From: Urophycis tenuis | Lineage: Eukaryota; Chordata; Actinopteri; Gadiformes; Phycidae | Reading direction: 5' to 3' | Assembly: GCA_036785325.1 (NCBI GenBank) | Contig: JAXIVH010000033.1 | Location: forward strand, 600,386 to 664,385 | DNA: 64,000 nucleotides | Shown here: piece after piece, positions 33,867 through 45,896 of the stretch | How positions within the stretch are numbered: the stretch's first letter is position 1 | Layout of the letters: each line of letters starts with the position of its first letter | Position numbers and translations under genes: made by a program | Notes under the pieces: model-generated | Database searches by the model: none | What the model saw: the letters and a program-made list of their open reading frames with translations, nothing else | Told to the model about the DNA's origin: nothing

Positions 33867-34141
33867 GGGCGGCAGTAGAGCTGGTGGAAAGACCGGGTCG
33901 GCGGTTTGATCCCCTTGATCCTCACTTCCAAACTGTCTGCATGTCGAAGTGTCCTTGAGCAAGACACTGAACCGTGAACCCCAACCTTCTCCCCAGGTGC
34001 TGATCATAGCAGCCCACTGCTCCTATGTACCATAGGATGGGTCAAATGCAAAGAACAAATTTCGTTCCCATATCTAAAAAAAAAAATTTGGGAATGAGAA
34101 AAAAAGACCAAATGGTCCCAATAAATACATAAAATAAACAT
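33867..34141 (+). mobile_element. tRNA-headed SINE, copy 8 (A box deleted)
   Basis: GGCAGTAGAGCTGGTGG lacks the CTCAGTGCGTAG segment, removing the A box; the B box region is GGCGGTTTGATCCCC. It should not support its own Pol III initiation. Long-tail subtype. Confidence 0.8.
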
Positions 34142-34411
34142 ACAGTACCACAATGCTGTGTAGACAATACAGCTGGTATGACCCACACAGACAGTACCAC
34201 AACGCTGTGTAGACAATACAGCTGGTATGACCCACACATACAGGCTGTGTACCACAACGCTATGTAGACAGTACAGATGGTATGACCCACACATACAGTA
34301 CCACAACACTGTGTAGACAATACAGCTGGTATGACCCACACATACAGGCTGTGTACCACAACGCTGTGTAGACAGTAGAGTTGGTATGACCCACACATAC
34401 ACATACCTCAG
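34142..34411 (+). repeat. 49/55-bp minisatellite block, about 5 units
   Basis: Standard units with one CACAGACAG variant. Confidence 0.93.
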
Positions 34412-34424
34412 ACCCTGGTAGCTC

Positions 34425-34496
34425 GCCGTGATCGTATAGTGGTTAGTACTCTGCGTTGTGGCCGCAGCAACCCCGGTTCGAATCCGGGTCACGGCA
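34425..34496 (+). tRNA. tRNA-His(GTG), copy 9
   Basis: Identical to copy 1. Confidence 0.93.
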
Positions 34497-34533
34497 TTGA
34501 AACACAATGTCACGGCATACGGGTTGGCTTTTT

Positions 34534-34818
34534 GGGCGGCAGTAGCTCAGTGCGTAGAGCTGGTGGACAGACCGGGTCGGCGGTTCGATCCCCTTGATCC
34601 TCACTTCCAAACTGTCTGCATGTCGAAGTGTCCTTGAGCAAGACACTGAACCCTCAACCCCAACCTTCTCCCCGGTGCTGATCATAGCAGCCCACTGCTC
34701 CTATGTACCATAGGATGGGTCAAATGCAAAGAACAAATTTTGTTCCCATATCTAAAAAAAAAATTTGGGAATGACAAAAAAAGACCAAATGGTCCCAATA
34801 AATACATAAAATAAACAT
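34534..34818 (+). mobile_element. tRNA-headed SINE, copy 9
   Basis: Both A and B boxes present; long-tail subtype. Confidence 0.82.
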
Positions 34819-35339
34819 ACAGTACCACAATGCTGTGTAGACAATACAGCTGGTATGACCCACACATACAGTACCACGACGCTGTGTAGACAATACAGCT
34901 GGTATGACCCACACATACAGGCAGTGTACTACAACGCTATGTAGACAATACAGCTGGGATGACCCACACATACAGTACCACAACACTGTGTAGACAATAC
35001 AGCTGGTATGACCCACACATACAGTACCACAACACTGTGTAGACAATACAGCTGGTATGACCCACACATACAGTACCACAACGCTGTGTAGACAATACAG
35101 CTGGTATGACCCACACATACAGTACCACAACACTGAGTAGACAATACAGCTGGTATGACCCACACATACAGTACCGAAACACTGTGTAGACAATACAGCT
35201 GGTATGACCCACACATACAGGCTGTGTACCACAACGCTGTGTAGACAGTACAGATGGTATGACCCACACATACAGGCTGTGTACCACAACGCTGTGTAGA
35301 CAGTACAGATGGTATGACCCACACATACACATACCCCAG
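34819..35339 (+). repeat. 49/55-bp minisatellite block, about 10 units
   Basis: Ends with two consecutive 55-bp units. Confidence 0.94.
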
Positions 35340-35352
35340 ACCCTGGTAGCTC

Positions 35353-35424
35353 GCCGTGATCGTATAGTGGTTAGTACTCTGCGTTGTGGCCGCAGCAACC
35401 CCGGTTCGAATCCGGGTCACGGCA
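35353..35424 (+). tRNA. tRNA-His(GTG), copy 10
   Basis: Identical to copy 1. Confidence 0.93.
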
Positions 35425-35461
35425 TTGAAACACAATGTCACGGCATACGGGTTGGCTTTTT

Positions 35462-35652
35462 GGGCGGCAGTAGCTCAGTGCGTAGAGCTGGTGGAAAGAC
35501 CGGGTCAGCGGTTCGATCCCCTTGATCCTCACTTCCAAACTGTCTGCATGTCGAAGTGTCCTTGAGCAAGACACTGAACCCTGAACCCCAACCTTCTCCC
35601 CGGGTGCTGATCATAGCAGCCCACTGCTCCTATGTACCATAGGATGCGTCAA
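35462..35652 (+). mobile_element. tRNA-headed SINE, copy 10, left half
   Basis: Interrupted after CCATAGGATGCGTCAA by a LINE; the right half resumes at about 39093. Confidence 0.82.
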
Positions 35653-35910
35653 GATTCAAGATTCAAGTATCTTTCTTGTCAAATGTGCTACATGGCAGGC
35701 ATATAGCACAGATGAAATTGCAGTCCTCTCAGACCTGCGGTGCAAAATAAACAATGGACAGACAAACGGACACCGTACAGACAAAAACACAGAAACACAG
35801 AAAAGTACGAAAAAGTGAGGTAGTGCGTTGAAAAATGGAAAATTGAATAGTGCAAAAAAATAGTGCAAAAATATATTTAAAACAGTCAAAGGACCATTTT
35901 AAAGTGTCAG

Positions 35911-37866
35911 TCAGGATGGGAGTTTGTGAGTGGTGGCGGGAGGGCAATGGTCCGAGGTGGGTGCAGGGTTAAGAGTCTGTGGCAGGGGGGCAGAGGAGGG
36001 GGGGGGGGGGGGGGGCAGGGGCAGAACAGGGAGGGTGTTGAGCCTCCGGACAGCCTGATGAAAGAAGCTGTCCTTGAGCCTGCTGGTTCTGGCCCGCAGA
36101 CTACGCAGTCTCCTCCCCGACGGCAGAAAACTGAAGATACTGTGGGATGGGTGGGTGCGGTCACCAGCAATCCTGATGGCTTTGCCGGTGAGGCGGGTGT
36201 TGTAAATGTCCAAAATGGGGGGGAGAGAGACACCGATGATCCTCTCAGCTGCTCTCACTATGCGCTGCAGTGTCTTGCGGCAGGACACGGTGCAGGCACC
36301 GTACCACACAGTGATGCAGCTGGTCAGGAGGCTCTCGATGGTGCCTCTGTAGAAGGTGTGCATAATGGTGGATGAGGCCCCAGCTCTTTTTAGTTTGGGG
36401 AGGAAGTACAGGCGTTGGTTGGCTTTTTTGGCCAGTGATGCGGTGTTATGGTTCCATGACAGGTCTTCGGAGATGTGCACACCCAGGAACTTGGTGCTGC
36501 TCACCCTCTCCACTGTAGCATCGTTGATGATCAGTGGAGCATGCTGTGTGTGCATTCTCCTGAAGTCCACAACAATCTCCTTCATCTTCTCCACATTCAG
36601 ACGGAGATTGTTGTCCTTGCACCACGTAGCCAGCCTGTTCACCTCACTCCTGTAGATCGTCTCATCGCCGTTGTTGATGAGACCCACCACAGTCGTGTCA
36701 TCCGCAAACTTGATGAAGATGTTGGAGCTGGATGTTGGTGTGCAGTCGTGGGTCAGCAGGGTGAATAGGAGGGGGCTCAGCACACATCCTTGGGGGGCCC
36801 CCGTGTTCAGTGTGATGGTGCTGGAGGTGCTGCTGCCGACCCGAACAGTCTGTGGTCTTCCCGTCAGGAAGTCCAACAGCCAGTTGCACAGGGAGGTGTT
36901 GAGTCCTAGCTGGTCCAGTTTGTGAATGAGCTGCTGGGGGATGATTGTGTTGAATGCTGAGCTGAAGTCGATGAACAGCATTCTGACATATGAGTCTTTT
37001 GAATCCAGGTGGGTGAGGGCAGAGTGGAGGGCAGAGGAGATGGCATCATCGGTCGAACGATTGGACCGATATGCGAACTGGAAAGGGTCCAGGGTTGGGG
37101 GGAGGGCAGACTTGATGTGTTGCATGACTAGCCCCTTGAAGCACTTCATGAGGATGGGAGTGAGTGCGACTGGGCGGTAGTCATTGTGGCAGGAGGGAGA
37201 CGACTTTTTCGGCACCGGGATGATGGTGGTGGCTTTGAGGAATGTGGGGACAACAGCCTGGCTCAGCGAGGTGTTGAAGATGTCCGTGAAGACATCTGTG
37301 AGCTCCTCAGCACAGTCCCTCAGTACACGACCGGGAATGTTGTCGGGACCGGAGGCTTTCCGTGGGTGTGTCCCTTTGAGGGATCGCCTCACGCTATCTG
37401 GGGATAGCGTCAACACCTGGTCGCCGGGAGAGGGTGGGGTCTTCTGTGCCGGGGTGCTGTTGTCTGCCTCAAAGCGGGCGAAGAAGTCGTTCAGCTCGTT
37501 CAGCAGAGGGGTGGAGCTGTCGCAGGTCTGCGGAGAGGGCTTGTAGTCCGTTAAGGATTGGATCCCTCGCCACAGGTTCCTGGAGTCTCTGCTGTTGCTG
37601 AAGCGGTCGGCGATCCTCTTGGAATACCGTCTCTTGGCCTTCCTGATGCCGCGTGCCAGGTTGGCCCTGGCTGCCTTCAGGTCCACCTCGTCTCCAGCTC
37701 TGAAGGCGGTGTTCCGAGCCCTCAGGAGTCTGTAGACTTCCCCTGTCAGCCATGGCTTCTGGTTGGCCCGAATGCGGATGCTCTTGGTGACCGTGACGTC
37801 ATCAATGCATTTCCGCATGTAGGAAGTGACGGTGTCTGTGTATTCCTGGAGGTCTGTGGTGTTGTT
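35911..37866 (-). pseudogene. L2-like LINE reverse transcriptase
   Basis: The RT reads KASGPDNIPGRVLRD, TTIIPVPKK, DYRPVALTPILMKCF, motif A MLFIDFSSAFNTI, motif B GAPQGCVLSPLLF and motif C FADDTTVVGL, then LRLNVEKMKEIVVDF and a basic C-terminus. All RT catalytic motifs are present. It lies in frame after a TAA at 37867-37869 that cuts it from the endonuclease half. Confidence 0.9.
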
Positions 37867-38860
37867 TTAGGTGGCTGCCCGTCTGAACATGCTCCAGTCA
37901 GTGGTGAGGAAGCAGTCCTGGAGTGTCTCTGAAGACCCCTCAGGCCACACGCGTACCTGCTTTGTTGTTGGTCTGATGACTTTGACCAGGGGTCTGTAAG
38001 CAGGCATTAACATCGTGGTGGTGTGGTCTGAGGCGCCTAGGTGGGGCAGGGGGAGGGCTTTGTAGGCTCCCTTATGCGTGGTGTAAACATTGTCCAGGAT
38101 ATTATTGCCACGTGTGGGAAAGTGGATGTGTCCATGGAGTTGTGGAAACACGCTCTTGGGGTTCGCATGATTGAAATCCCCAGCCAGGATGAGGAAAGCA
38201 TCAGGGTGGGCTGTCTGCTGCTCACTGATGTGCTGGTAGAGTTCATACAGCGCCTCGCTCCTGTTGTTGTTGGAGCCAGGGGGGATGTATATTGCTACCA
38301 GGAGTATGGCACTAAATTCCCTCGGATGGTAGAATGGCCGGCATTTAATGACCAAAAAATCCACCAGTGTTGAGCAGTGTGTGCAAACCACAGCAGCGGC
38401 ACCAGGCATCACTGATGTAAACACAGAGTCCCCCGCCGCGAGTCTTCCCCCCCTCGACGAGCACTCTGTCCGCCCGGTAGCATGTTAGCCTGGCCAGTTG
38501 AATGGCACAGTCCGGGACGCTGTCAGTAAGCCATGTTTCCACAAAAACAAAGGCACAACAGTCACTCACGGTTTTGGTGGATGTCCGGAGTAGACGGATA
38601 TAATCCATTTTATTGTCCAGTGATCGTACGTGGGCCAGTACGATCGTAGGGATAGCCGGCCGATGAGGGCTAGCCGCTAGCCTAGCTCGGATACCTCTGC
38701 GCTTGCCCCTCTTCTGCTTCCTCATATTCCGCTTGTGGCGCCTCCACTGGCGGCTGGTTGCAGGAGTGGGGGTCGGTGATTGAGCAGGCCGCTGGAGCAG
38801 ATCGCAGTCACGTAGTATTTCCGCGACTGCTGGATTTATATCCATGTTTGTAGTTCTGCC
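37867..38860 (-). pseudogene. L2-like LINE endonuclease
   Basis: Endonuclease motifs are HVRSLDNKMDYIRLL, FVETWLTDSVPD, LAGDFNHANP and LGASDHTTT. A frameshift near 38400 divides it (YISDAWCRCC to PFYHPREFSAILLV). The probable start is MDINPAVAEILRDC. It should nick target DNA to prime reverse transcription. Confidence 0.85.
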
Positions 38861-39092
38861 GATGGCAAGCAGAAACTCACAGGAGTATGTGCGTTTCGGG
38901 ACAGATAGACACGACGATGACGGACATGTCCACGTATGTACACCACACAAAAAACATCAAAAACACCGATTCGATGGGAGAGAGAGGAGCCGCTGCGTGT
39001 GTACGCGCCGCCATGTTGACCAGTAACCTTACCCTGCCACTTAATGACCTTGATCCAAATTCACCGTCGGCCTCATTGCTGAAATGAGGCCG

Positions 39093-39195
39093 AAATGCAA
39101 ATGCAAAGAACAAATTTCGTTCCCATATCTAAAAAAAAAATTTGGGAATGAGAAAAAAAGACCAAATGGTCCCAATAAATACATAAAATAAACAT
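39093..39195 (+). mobile_element. tRNA-headed SINE, copy 10, right half
   Basis: Resumes at AATGCAAAGAACAAATTTCG and runs to AATAAACAT. Confidence 0.8.
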
Positions 39196-39262
39196 ACAGT
39201 ACCACAATGCTGTGTAGACAATAGAGCTGGTATGACCCACACATACAGTACCACAACCACAA
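39196..39262 (+). repeat. 49-bp minisatellite fragment
   Basis: About 1.4 units, cut after TACCACAAC by the next LINE. Confidence 0.9.
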
Positions 39263-39289
39263 CCGACCACAGACCTGTGACAGTGACAC

Positions 39290-40335
39290 CACTCTGCTGA
39301 ACGATCTAAACAAGTTCTTCGGACGGTTTGAAGCAGACAACAGCACCCCTGCACAGAAGTCACCACCCCCTGCAGATGACCAGGTGTTGTGCCTCTCGCC
39401 AGCCAGTGTGAGGAGATCCCTCTCCAGGATCAACGCTCGCAAGGCTGCAGGGCCTGACAACATTCCTGGTCGTGTGCTGAAGGAATGTGCAGAGGAGCTC
39501 ACAGATGTCCTCACAGACATGGTCAACACCTCCCTGAGCCAAGCTGTTGTCCCCACTTGCTTCAAGAGCACCACCATCATCCCGGTTCCGAAGAAGGCCT
39601 CTCCATCCTGCTTCAACGACTACCGCCCCGTTGCACTGACCCCCATCATCATGAAGTGCTTCGAGCGGCTGGTCATGCAACACATCAAATCCATCCTCCC
39701 ACCTTCACTGGACCCATACCAGTTTGCATATCGGGCCAACAGGTCGACCGATGATGCAATCTCCACCGTCCTCCACTCAGCCCTCACCCACCTGGAGACC
39801 AAGGACTCGTATGTGAGGATGCTGTTCCTTGACTTTAGTTCAGCCTTCAACACGATCATCCCTCAGCAGCTGATCAGGAAGCTGGACTGTCTAGGACTAC
39901 AGACCTCACTGTGTAACTGGTTGTTGGACTTCCTGACCGGAAGACCGCAGGCAGTCAGGGTCGGCAGGAACGCATCCAGCACAATCATGCTGAACACAGG
40001 GGCTCCCCAAGGATGCGTGCTGAGCCCCCTTCTCTTCACCCTGCTGACCCACGACTGCACTCCATCCTTCAACAATAACCTCTTCGTCAAGTTTGCGGAT
40101 GACACGACTGTGGTGGGACTCATCAACCACAACAATGAGTCAAACTACAGGGAAGAGGTGAGCCAGCTGGCCGTGTGGTGCAGGGACAACAATCTCTCTC
40201 TCAACGTGCAGAAGACGAAGGAGATTGTTGTCGACTTCCGTAGAGCCTCCGTCCAGCACCCCCCACTGACCATTGACGGTGCTGCTGTGGAGAGAGTGAG
40301 CAGCACCAAGTTCCCCGGGGGTGCATCTCACTGAG
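39290..40335 (+). pseudogene. L2-like LINE RT, first part
   Basis: KAAGPDNIPGRVLKE, STTIIPVPKK, DYRPVALTPIIMKCFER, motif A MLFLDFSSAFNTI, motif B GAPQGCVLSPLLF and motif C FADDTTVVGL (about 40094-40123) are all present. The frame is lost in a run of Gs near 40315 (KFPGG). Confidence 0.9.
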
Positions 40336-40800
40336 GACCTCTCCTGGAACTGCAACACCACAACACTGGCCGGCAAAGCTCAGCAGCGCCTCTACTTTCT
40401 CCGAAAACTTCGGAGAGCGAGAGCACCTGCCCCCATCATGTACTCCTTCTACCGGGGAACCACCGAGAGCATCCTGACCAGCTGCATCACTGTGTGGTAC
40501 GGCGGCTGCACTGCATCCTGTATGAAGACCCTGCAGCGCATAGTGAGAGCAGCTGAGAAGATCGTCGGTGCTCCCCTCCCCTCCCTGCAGGACATCTACA
40601 ACACACGCCTGTCCCGCAAAGCACTCAGCATTGCGGGTGACTCCACCCACCCCTCTCACTGCCTCTTCAACCTCCTGCCCTCTGGTAGGAGGATGAGGAG
40701 TCTCAAGGCAAGGACCAGCAGACTGAAGGACAGCTTCATCCACCAGGCGGTGGATGCTGCTCTCTGCCCGCACAAACATTGGACGCTGACATCAACCTCC
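40318..40800 (+). pseudogene. L2-like LINE RT, C-terminal part
   Basis: Continues in a shifted frame: HLTEDLSWNCNTTTLAGKA, RLYFLRKLRRA, ITVWYGGCTASC, THPSHCLFNLLPSGRR. The useful homology ends near ARTSRLKDSFIHQAV; the rest of the open frame runs into CA-rich 3' UTR. Confidence 0.85.
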
Positions 40801-40835
40801 ACCCATTCTCCCCCTCCCACCACTCCCATTCCCAG

Positions 40836-40866
<31 letters not shown>

Positions 40867-41656
40867 ACTCACTCATTCAACCCCGGACAGCTGCACACAA
40901 CCTCTCTCCCCCTGGACTTTAACCCCCCACCCATCTACCACCACACCCTGCTCACCACCATGCACAGCCCCACCACCCCTACCACCTACCATCATGCACA
41001 GCCCCACCACCCCCTACCACCATGCACAGCCCTCTCCACCTCCACCCCCTACCACCATGCACAGCCCCATCACCCCCTTCCACCAGGTACAGCCCCACCT
41101 CCCTCCTCCACCATGCACAGCCACTTTACACTTTGCACTTTAGTCCGTATATAAATTGTTTGTTCATAGTACTGTTTATACTTTTTATACACTGTTAAAT
41201 AACTGTTCATAGTACTGTTTATACTTTTTATATACTGTTAAATAACTGTTCATAGTACTGTTTATACTTTTTATACACTGTTTAAAACTGTTTATACTGT
41301 CCATACTGTTCATAACATCCATACTGTTCATTTATTTATTACTATTGCTATCATTTCCCCCATAATGCACCTCTTACTGTTTACTGTTTACCGTTTACTG
41401 TTACTGTTCTCAATTTGCACATTTTACTATTTACTGTTTATTGCACTCGCGACCACCTTAGTATTTCTTTTATTTTTATTCTTTTTTTTTTATATATTTT
41501 TTTTTATATATACTTATATTTTTATATATTTATATTTATATTGCATGCTGTCTTGCACCAGGGATTGAGGGAAACGGCATTTCGGTTCTTGTGTATGGCC
41601 TGTACATTCATGAAAACTGACAATAAAGTTTACTTGAACTTGAACTTGAACTTGAA

Positions 41657-42113
41657 CAACGCTGTGTAGACAATGCAGTTGGTATGACCCACACATACAG
41701 GCTGTGTACCACAACGCTATGTAGACAATACAGCTGGGATGACCCACACATACAGTACCACAACACTGTGTAGACAATACAGCTGGTATGACCCACACAT
41801 ACAGTACCACAACACTGTGTAGACAATACAGCTGGTATGACCCACACATACAGTACCACAACGCTGTGTAGACAATACAGCTGGTATGACCCACACATAC
41901 AGTACCACAACGCTGTGTAGACAATACAGCTGGTATTACCCACACATACAGTACCAAAACACTGTGTAGACAATACAGCTGGTATGACCCACACATACAG
42001 TACCACAACGCTGTGTAGACAATACAGCTGGTATGACCCACACATACAGGCTGTGTACCACAACGCTGTGTAGACAGTACAGATGGTATGATCCACACAT
42101 GCACATAGCCCAG
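41657..42113 (+). repeat. 49/55-bp minisatellite block, about 9 units
   Basis: Follows the LINE tail directly. Confidence 0.94.
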
Positions 42114-42126
42114 ACCCTGGTAGCTC

Positions 42127-42198
42127 GCCGTGATCGTATAGTGGTTAGTACTCTGCGTTGTGGCCGCAGCAACCCCGGTTCGAATCCGGGTCACGGCA
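42127..42198 (+). tRNA. tRNA-His(GTG), copy 11
   Basis: Identical to copy 1; leader GCACATAGCCCAGACC. Confidence 0.93.
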
Positions 42199-42235
42199 TT
42201 GAAACACAATGTCACGGCATACGGGTTGGCTTTTT

Positions 42236-42452
42236 GGGCGGCAGTAGCTCAGTGCGTAGAGCTGGTGGAAAGACCGGGTCGGCGGTTCGATCCCCTTGAT
42301 CCTCACTTCCAAACTGTCTGCATGTCGAAGTGTCCTTGAGCAAGACACTGAACCCTGAACCCCAACCTTCTCCCCGGGTGCTGATCATAGCAGCCCACTG
42401 CTCCTATGTACCATAGGATGGGTCAAATGCAAAGAACAAATTTCGTTCCCAT
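42236..42452 (+). mobile_element. tRNA-headed SINE, copy 11, left part
   Basis: Interrupted at AATTTCGTTCCCAT by the Rex3-like LINE; continues at 45814. Confidence 0.82.
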
Positions 42453-42477
42453 CCATCCATCCATCCATGTCCTCCGC

Positions 42478-43659
42478 TTATCCGGGGTCGGGTCGCGGGG
42501 GCAGCAGCCTGAGGAGAGAAGCCCAGACTTCCCTCTCCCCAGCCACTTCGTCCAGCTCTTCCGGGGGGATCCCGAGGCGTTCCCAGGCCAGCCGAGAGAC
42601 ATAGTCCCTCCAGGGTGTCCTGGGTCTTCCCCGGGGCCTCCTCCCGGAGGGACGTGCCCGGAACACCTCCCCAGGGTGGCGTCCAGGAGGCATCCTCACT
42701 AGATGCCCGAGCCACCGCAACTGGCTCCTCTTGATGCGGAGGAGCAGCGGTTCTACTCTGAGCCCCTCCCGGATGACCGAGCTTCTCACCCTATCTCTAA
42801 GGGAGAGCCCGGACACCCTGCGGAGGAAACTCATTTCGGCCGCTTGTATTCGCGATCTCGTTCTTTCGGTCACTACCCACAGCTCGTGACCATAGGTGAG
42901 GGTAGGTAGGTAGATTGACCGGTAAATCGAGAGCTTCGCCTTTAGGCTCAGCTCCTTCACCATGACGGACCGGTGCAGAGCCCGCATCACTGCCGACGCC
43001 GCACCGATCCGTCGGTCAATCTCCCGCTCCATCCTCCCCTCACTCGTGAACAAGACCCCGAGATACTTGAACTCCTCCACTTGAGGCAGAATCTCCTCCC
43101 CGACCCGGAGAGTGCACTCCACCCTTTTCCGGCCGAGAACCATGGCCTCGGATTTGGAGGTGCTGATCCTCATCCCAGCCGCTTCACATTCGGCTGCGAA
43201 CCGCTCCAGTGAGAGCTGAAGGTCACGGCCCGATGAAGCCAACAGGACAAGATCATCTGCGAAAAGCAGTGACGCAATCCTGAGGCCACCGAACCGTAAC
43301 CCCTCAACGCCCTGGCTGCGCCTAGAAAATCTGTCCATAAAAGTTGTGAACAGAATCGGTGACAAAGGGCAGCCCTGGCGGAGGCCAACTCTCACCGGTA
43401 ACAGGCTCGACTTACTGCCGGCAATGCGGACCAAGCTCTGGCACCGGGAGTACAGGGACCCGATGGCCCGTAACAGCGGGCCCGGTACCCCATACTCCCG
43501 GAGCACCCCCCACAGGGCTCCCCGAGGGACACGGTCGAACGCCTTCTCCAAGTCCACAAAGCACATGTAGACGTGGTTGGGCGAACTCCCATGCACCCTC
43601 GAGTACCGCGCCAAGGGTATAGAGCTGGTCCACAGTTCCACGGCCGGGACGAAAACCAC
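42478..43659 (-). pseudogene. Rex3-like RT, C-terminal half
   Basis: Motif A FVDLEKAFDRVPR, motif B LRQGCPLSPILF and motif C FADDLVLLAS are all present. EEFKYLGVLFTSEGRME, TYGHELWVVTERTRSRIQAA, LRWLGHLVRMPPGRHPGEVF and the C-terminus LLRLLPPRPDPG follow. The frame is open to the natural stop. Confidence 0.92.
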
Positions 43660-45673
43660 ATTGCTCCTCCTGAATCCGAGGTTCGACTATCCCACGGACC
43701 CTCCTCTCCAGGACCCCCGAATAGACCTTACCGGGGAGGCTGAGGAGTGTGATCCCCCTGTAGTTGGAGCACACCCTCCGGTCCCCCTTTTTGAAGAGGG
43801 GAACCACCACCCCGGTCTGCCAATCCAGAGGCACTGCCCCCGATGTCCACGCGATGCTGCAGAGACGTGTCAACCAAGACAGCCCCACAGCATCCAGGGC
43901 CTTTAGATACTCGGGGTGGATCTCGTCCACCCCCGGGGCCTTGCCACCGAGGAGCTTTTTAACCACCTCGGCGATCTCGGCCCCGGAGATAGGAGAGTCC
44001 CCCCCCAAGTCCCCAGACCCTGCTTCCTCAGTGGAAGGCGTGTTGGTGGGATTGAGGAGGTCTTCGAAGTATTCCCCCCACCGATTCACAACGTCCCGAG
44101 TCGAGGTCAGCAGCGCCCCGTCTCTCCCATACACGGTGTTGACAGAGCACTGCTTCCCCCTCCTGAGACGCCGGATGGTGGTCCAGAACCTCCTCGAAGC
44201 CGTTCGGAAGTCCTTCTCCATGGCCTCACCAAACTCCTCCCACACCCGAGTTTTTGCCTCCGCAACCGCCGAAGCCGCGCCCCGCTTGGCCCGCCGGTAC
44301 CCATCAGCTGCCTCAGGAGTCCCACGGGCCAAAAAGGCCCGGTAGGACTCCTTCTTCAGCTTGACGGCATCCCTTACCGCTGGGGTCCACCAGCGGGTTC
44401 GGGGGTTGCCGCCGCGACAGGCACCGACGACCTTACGGCCACAGCTCCGGTCGGCCGCTTCAACAATGGAGGCACGGAACAAGGTCCACTCGGACTCTAT
44501 GTCCCCCGCCTCCCCCGGGACATGGTTGAAGCTCTCCCGGAGGTGGGAGTTGAAGCTCGTTCTGACAGGAGATTCAGCCAGACGTTCCCAGCAGACCCTC
44601 ACAGTATGTTTGGGTTTGCCAGGTCTGACCGGCATCTTCCCCCGCCATCGGAGCCAACTCGCCACCAGGTGGTGATCAGTTGACAGCTCCGCCCCTCTCT
44701 TCACCCGAGTGTCCAAGACATGCGGCCGCAAGTCCGATGATACAACTACAAAGTCGATCATCGAACTGCGGCCTAGGGTGTCCTGGTGCCAAGTGCACAT
44801 GTGGACACCCTTATGCTTGAACATGGTGTTCGTTATGGACAATCCATGACGAGCACAGAAGTCTAACAACAAAACACCACTCGGGTTCAGATCAGGGGGG
44901 CCGTTCCTCCCAATCACGCCCCTCCAGGTCTCACTGTCATTGCCCACATGGGCGTTGAAGTCCCCCAGCAGAACAAGGGAGTCCCCAGAAGGAGCGCTTT
45001 CCAACACTCCCCCTAAGGACTCAAGAAAGGGTGGGTACTCTGAACTGCCGTTCGGTGCATAAGCACAAACGACAGTCAGGACCCGTCCCCCCACCCGAAG
45101 GCGGAGGGAGGCTACCCTCTCGTCTACCGGGGTGAACCCCAACGTACAGGCACCAAGCCGGGGGGAAATAAGCATTCCCACCCCCGCTCGGCGCCTCTCC
45201 CCAGGGGCAACTCCAGAGTGGAAAAGAGTCCAACCCCTCTCAAGGACGCTGGTTCCAGAGCCCAAACTGTGTGTCGAGGTGAGCCCGACTATATCTAGTC
45301 TGTACCTCTCAGCCTCGCACACCAGCTCCGGCTCCTTCCCCGCCAGAGAGGTGACGTTCCACGTCCCCAGAGCTAGCTTCTGCAGCTGAGGGTCGGACCG
45401 CGCAGGTCCCCGCCTCCTGCTGCCGCCCAGCTCACATCGCACCCGACCCCTTTGGCCCCTCCCACGGGTGGTGAACCCATGGGAAGAGGGTCCCGCGTCG
45501 TTCCTTCGGGCTGTGCCCGACCGGGCCCCGCGGGCGTAGACCCGGCCACCAGGCGCTCGCCAACGGGCCCTTCCCCCAGGCCTAGCTCCAGGGGGGGGCC
45601 CCGGTGACCCACGTCCGGGCAAGGGAAACTCCGTACCAAAATGTTCTTTCATCATTGGGGTTTTTTGAGCCAC
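43625..45673 (-). pseudogene. Rex3-like endonuclease and N-terminal RT
   Basis: The endonuclease motifs are LALGTWNVTSL, LVLLGDFNAHVGND and LSTDHHLVASW. A linker follows (RTRWWTPAVRDAVKLKKESY), then RT start KAPGVDEIHPEYLKAL and FKKGDRRVCSNYRGITLL up to EEQCGFRPGRGTVDQLYTL. The open frame continues past 43625 in a meaningless frame; true homology moves to the next frame at about 43640. The first Met at 45673 is plausible. Confidence 0.9.
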
Positions 45674-45813
45674 TCTTCGTCTGGACCCTCGCCTAGGACC
45701 TGTTTGCCTTGGGTGACCCTACCAGGGGCATGAAGCCCCCGACAATATAGCCCCCAGGGTCATTGGGACACGCAAACCCCTCCACCACGTTAAGGTGGCA
45801 GCTCATGGAGGGG

Positions 45814-45896
45814 AATTTCGTTCCCATATCTAAAAAAAAAAATTGGGAATGAGAAAAAAAGACCAAATGGTCCCAATAAATACATAAAATAAACAT
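45814..45896 (+). mobile_element. tRNA-headed SINE, copy 11, right part
   Basis: The tail resumes with the second copy of the target duplication. Confidence 0.8.

Larger units (their letters stand above)
35653..39092 (-). mobile_element. L2-like LINE, near full length, inserted in a SINE
   Basis: On the minus strand it runs from about 39092 to a 3' tail of two GAATCTT-type repeats at 35653. It encodes an endonuclease and an RT with two lesions. It splits SINE copy 10. A target duplication is not obvious. Confidence 0.85.
39263..41656 (+). mobile_element. L2-like LINE, 5' truncated
   Basis: Plus-strand LINE of the same family as the one at 35653-39092, starting within the linker before the RT. 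The 3' UTR has CA/CCAC-rich, TTTATACTTTTTATA-type and T-rich parts and ends GACAATAAAG plus (TTGAAC)n at about 41630-41656. The minisatellite unit continues immediately after (AACGCTGTGTAG). The two LINEs are in opposite orientation with their 5' sides adjacent. Confidence 0.88.
42451..45813 (-). mobile_element. Rex3-like (RTE group) LINE, near full length
   Basis: 3.36 kb on the minus strand. The 3' end reads GGATAAGCGGAGGACATGG followed by TGGA repeats. AATTTCGTTCCCAT occurs at both borders (42439-42452 and 45814-45827), a 14-bp target duplication within the SINE. One frameshift at about 43640 divides the protein. The tail and C-terminal protein (RLAWERLGIPPEELDEV) are characteristic of the Rex3 family in fish. 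Confidence 0.92.
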
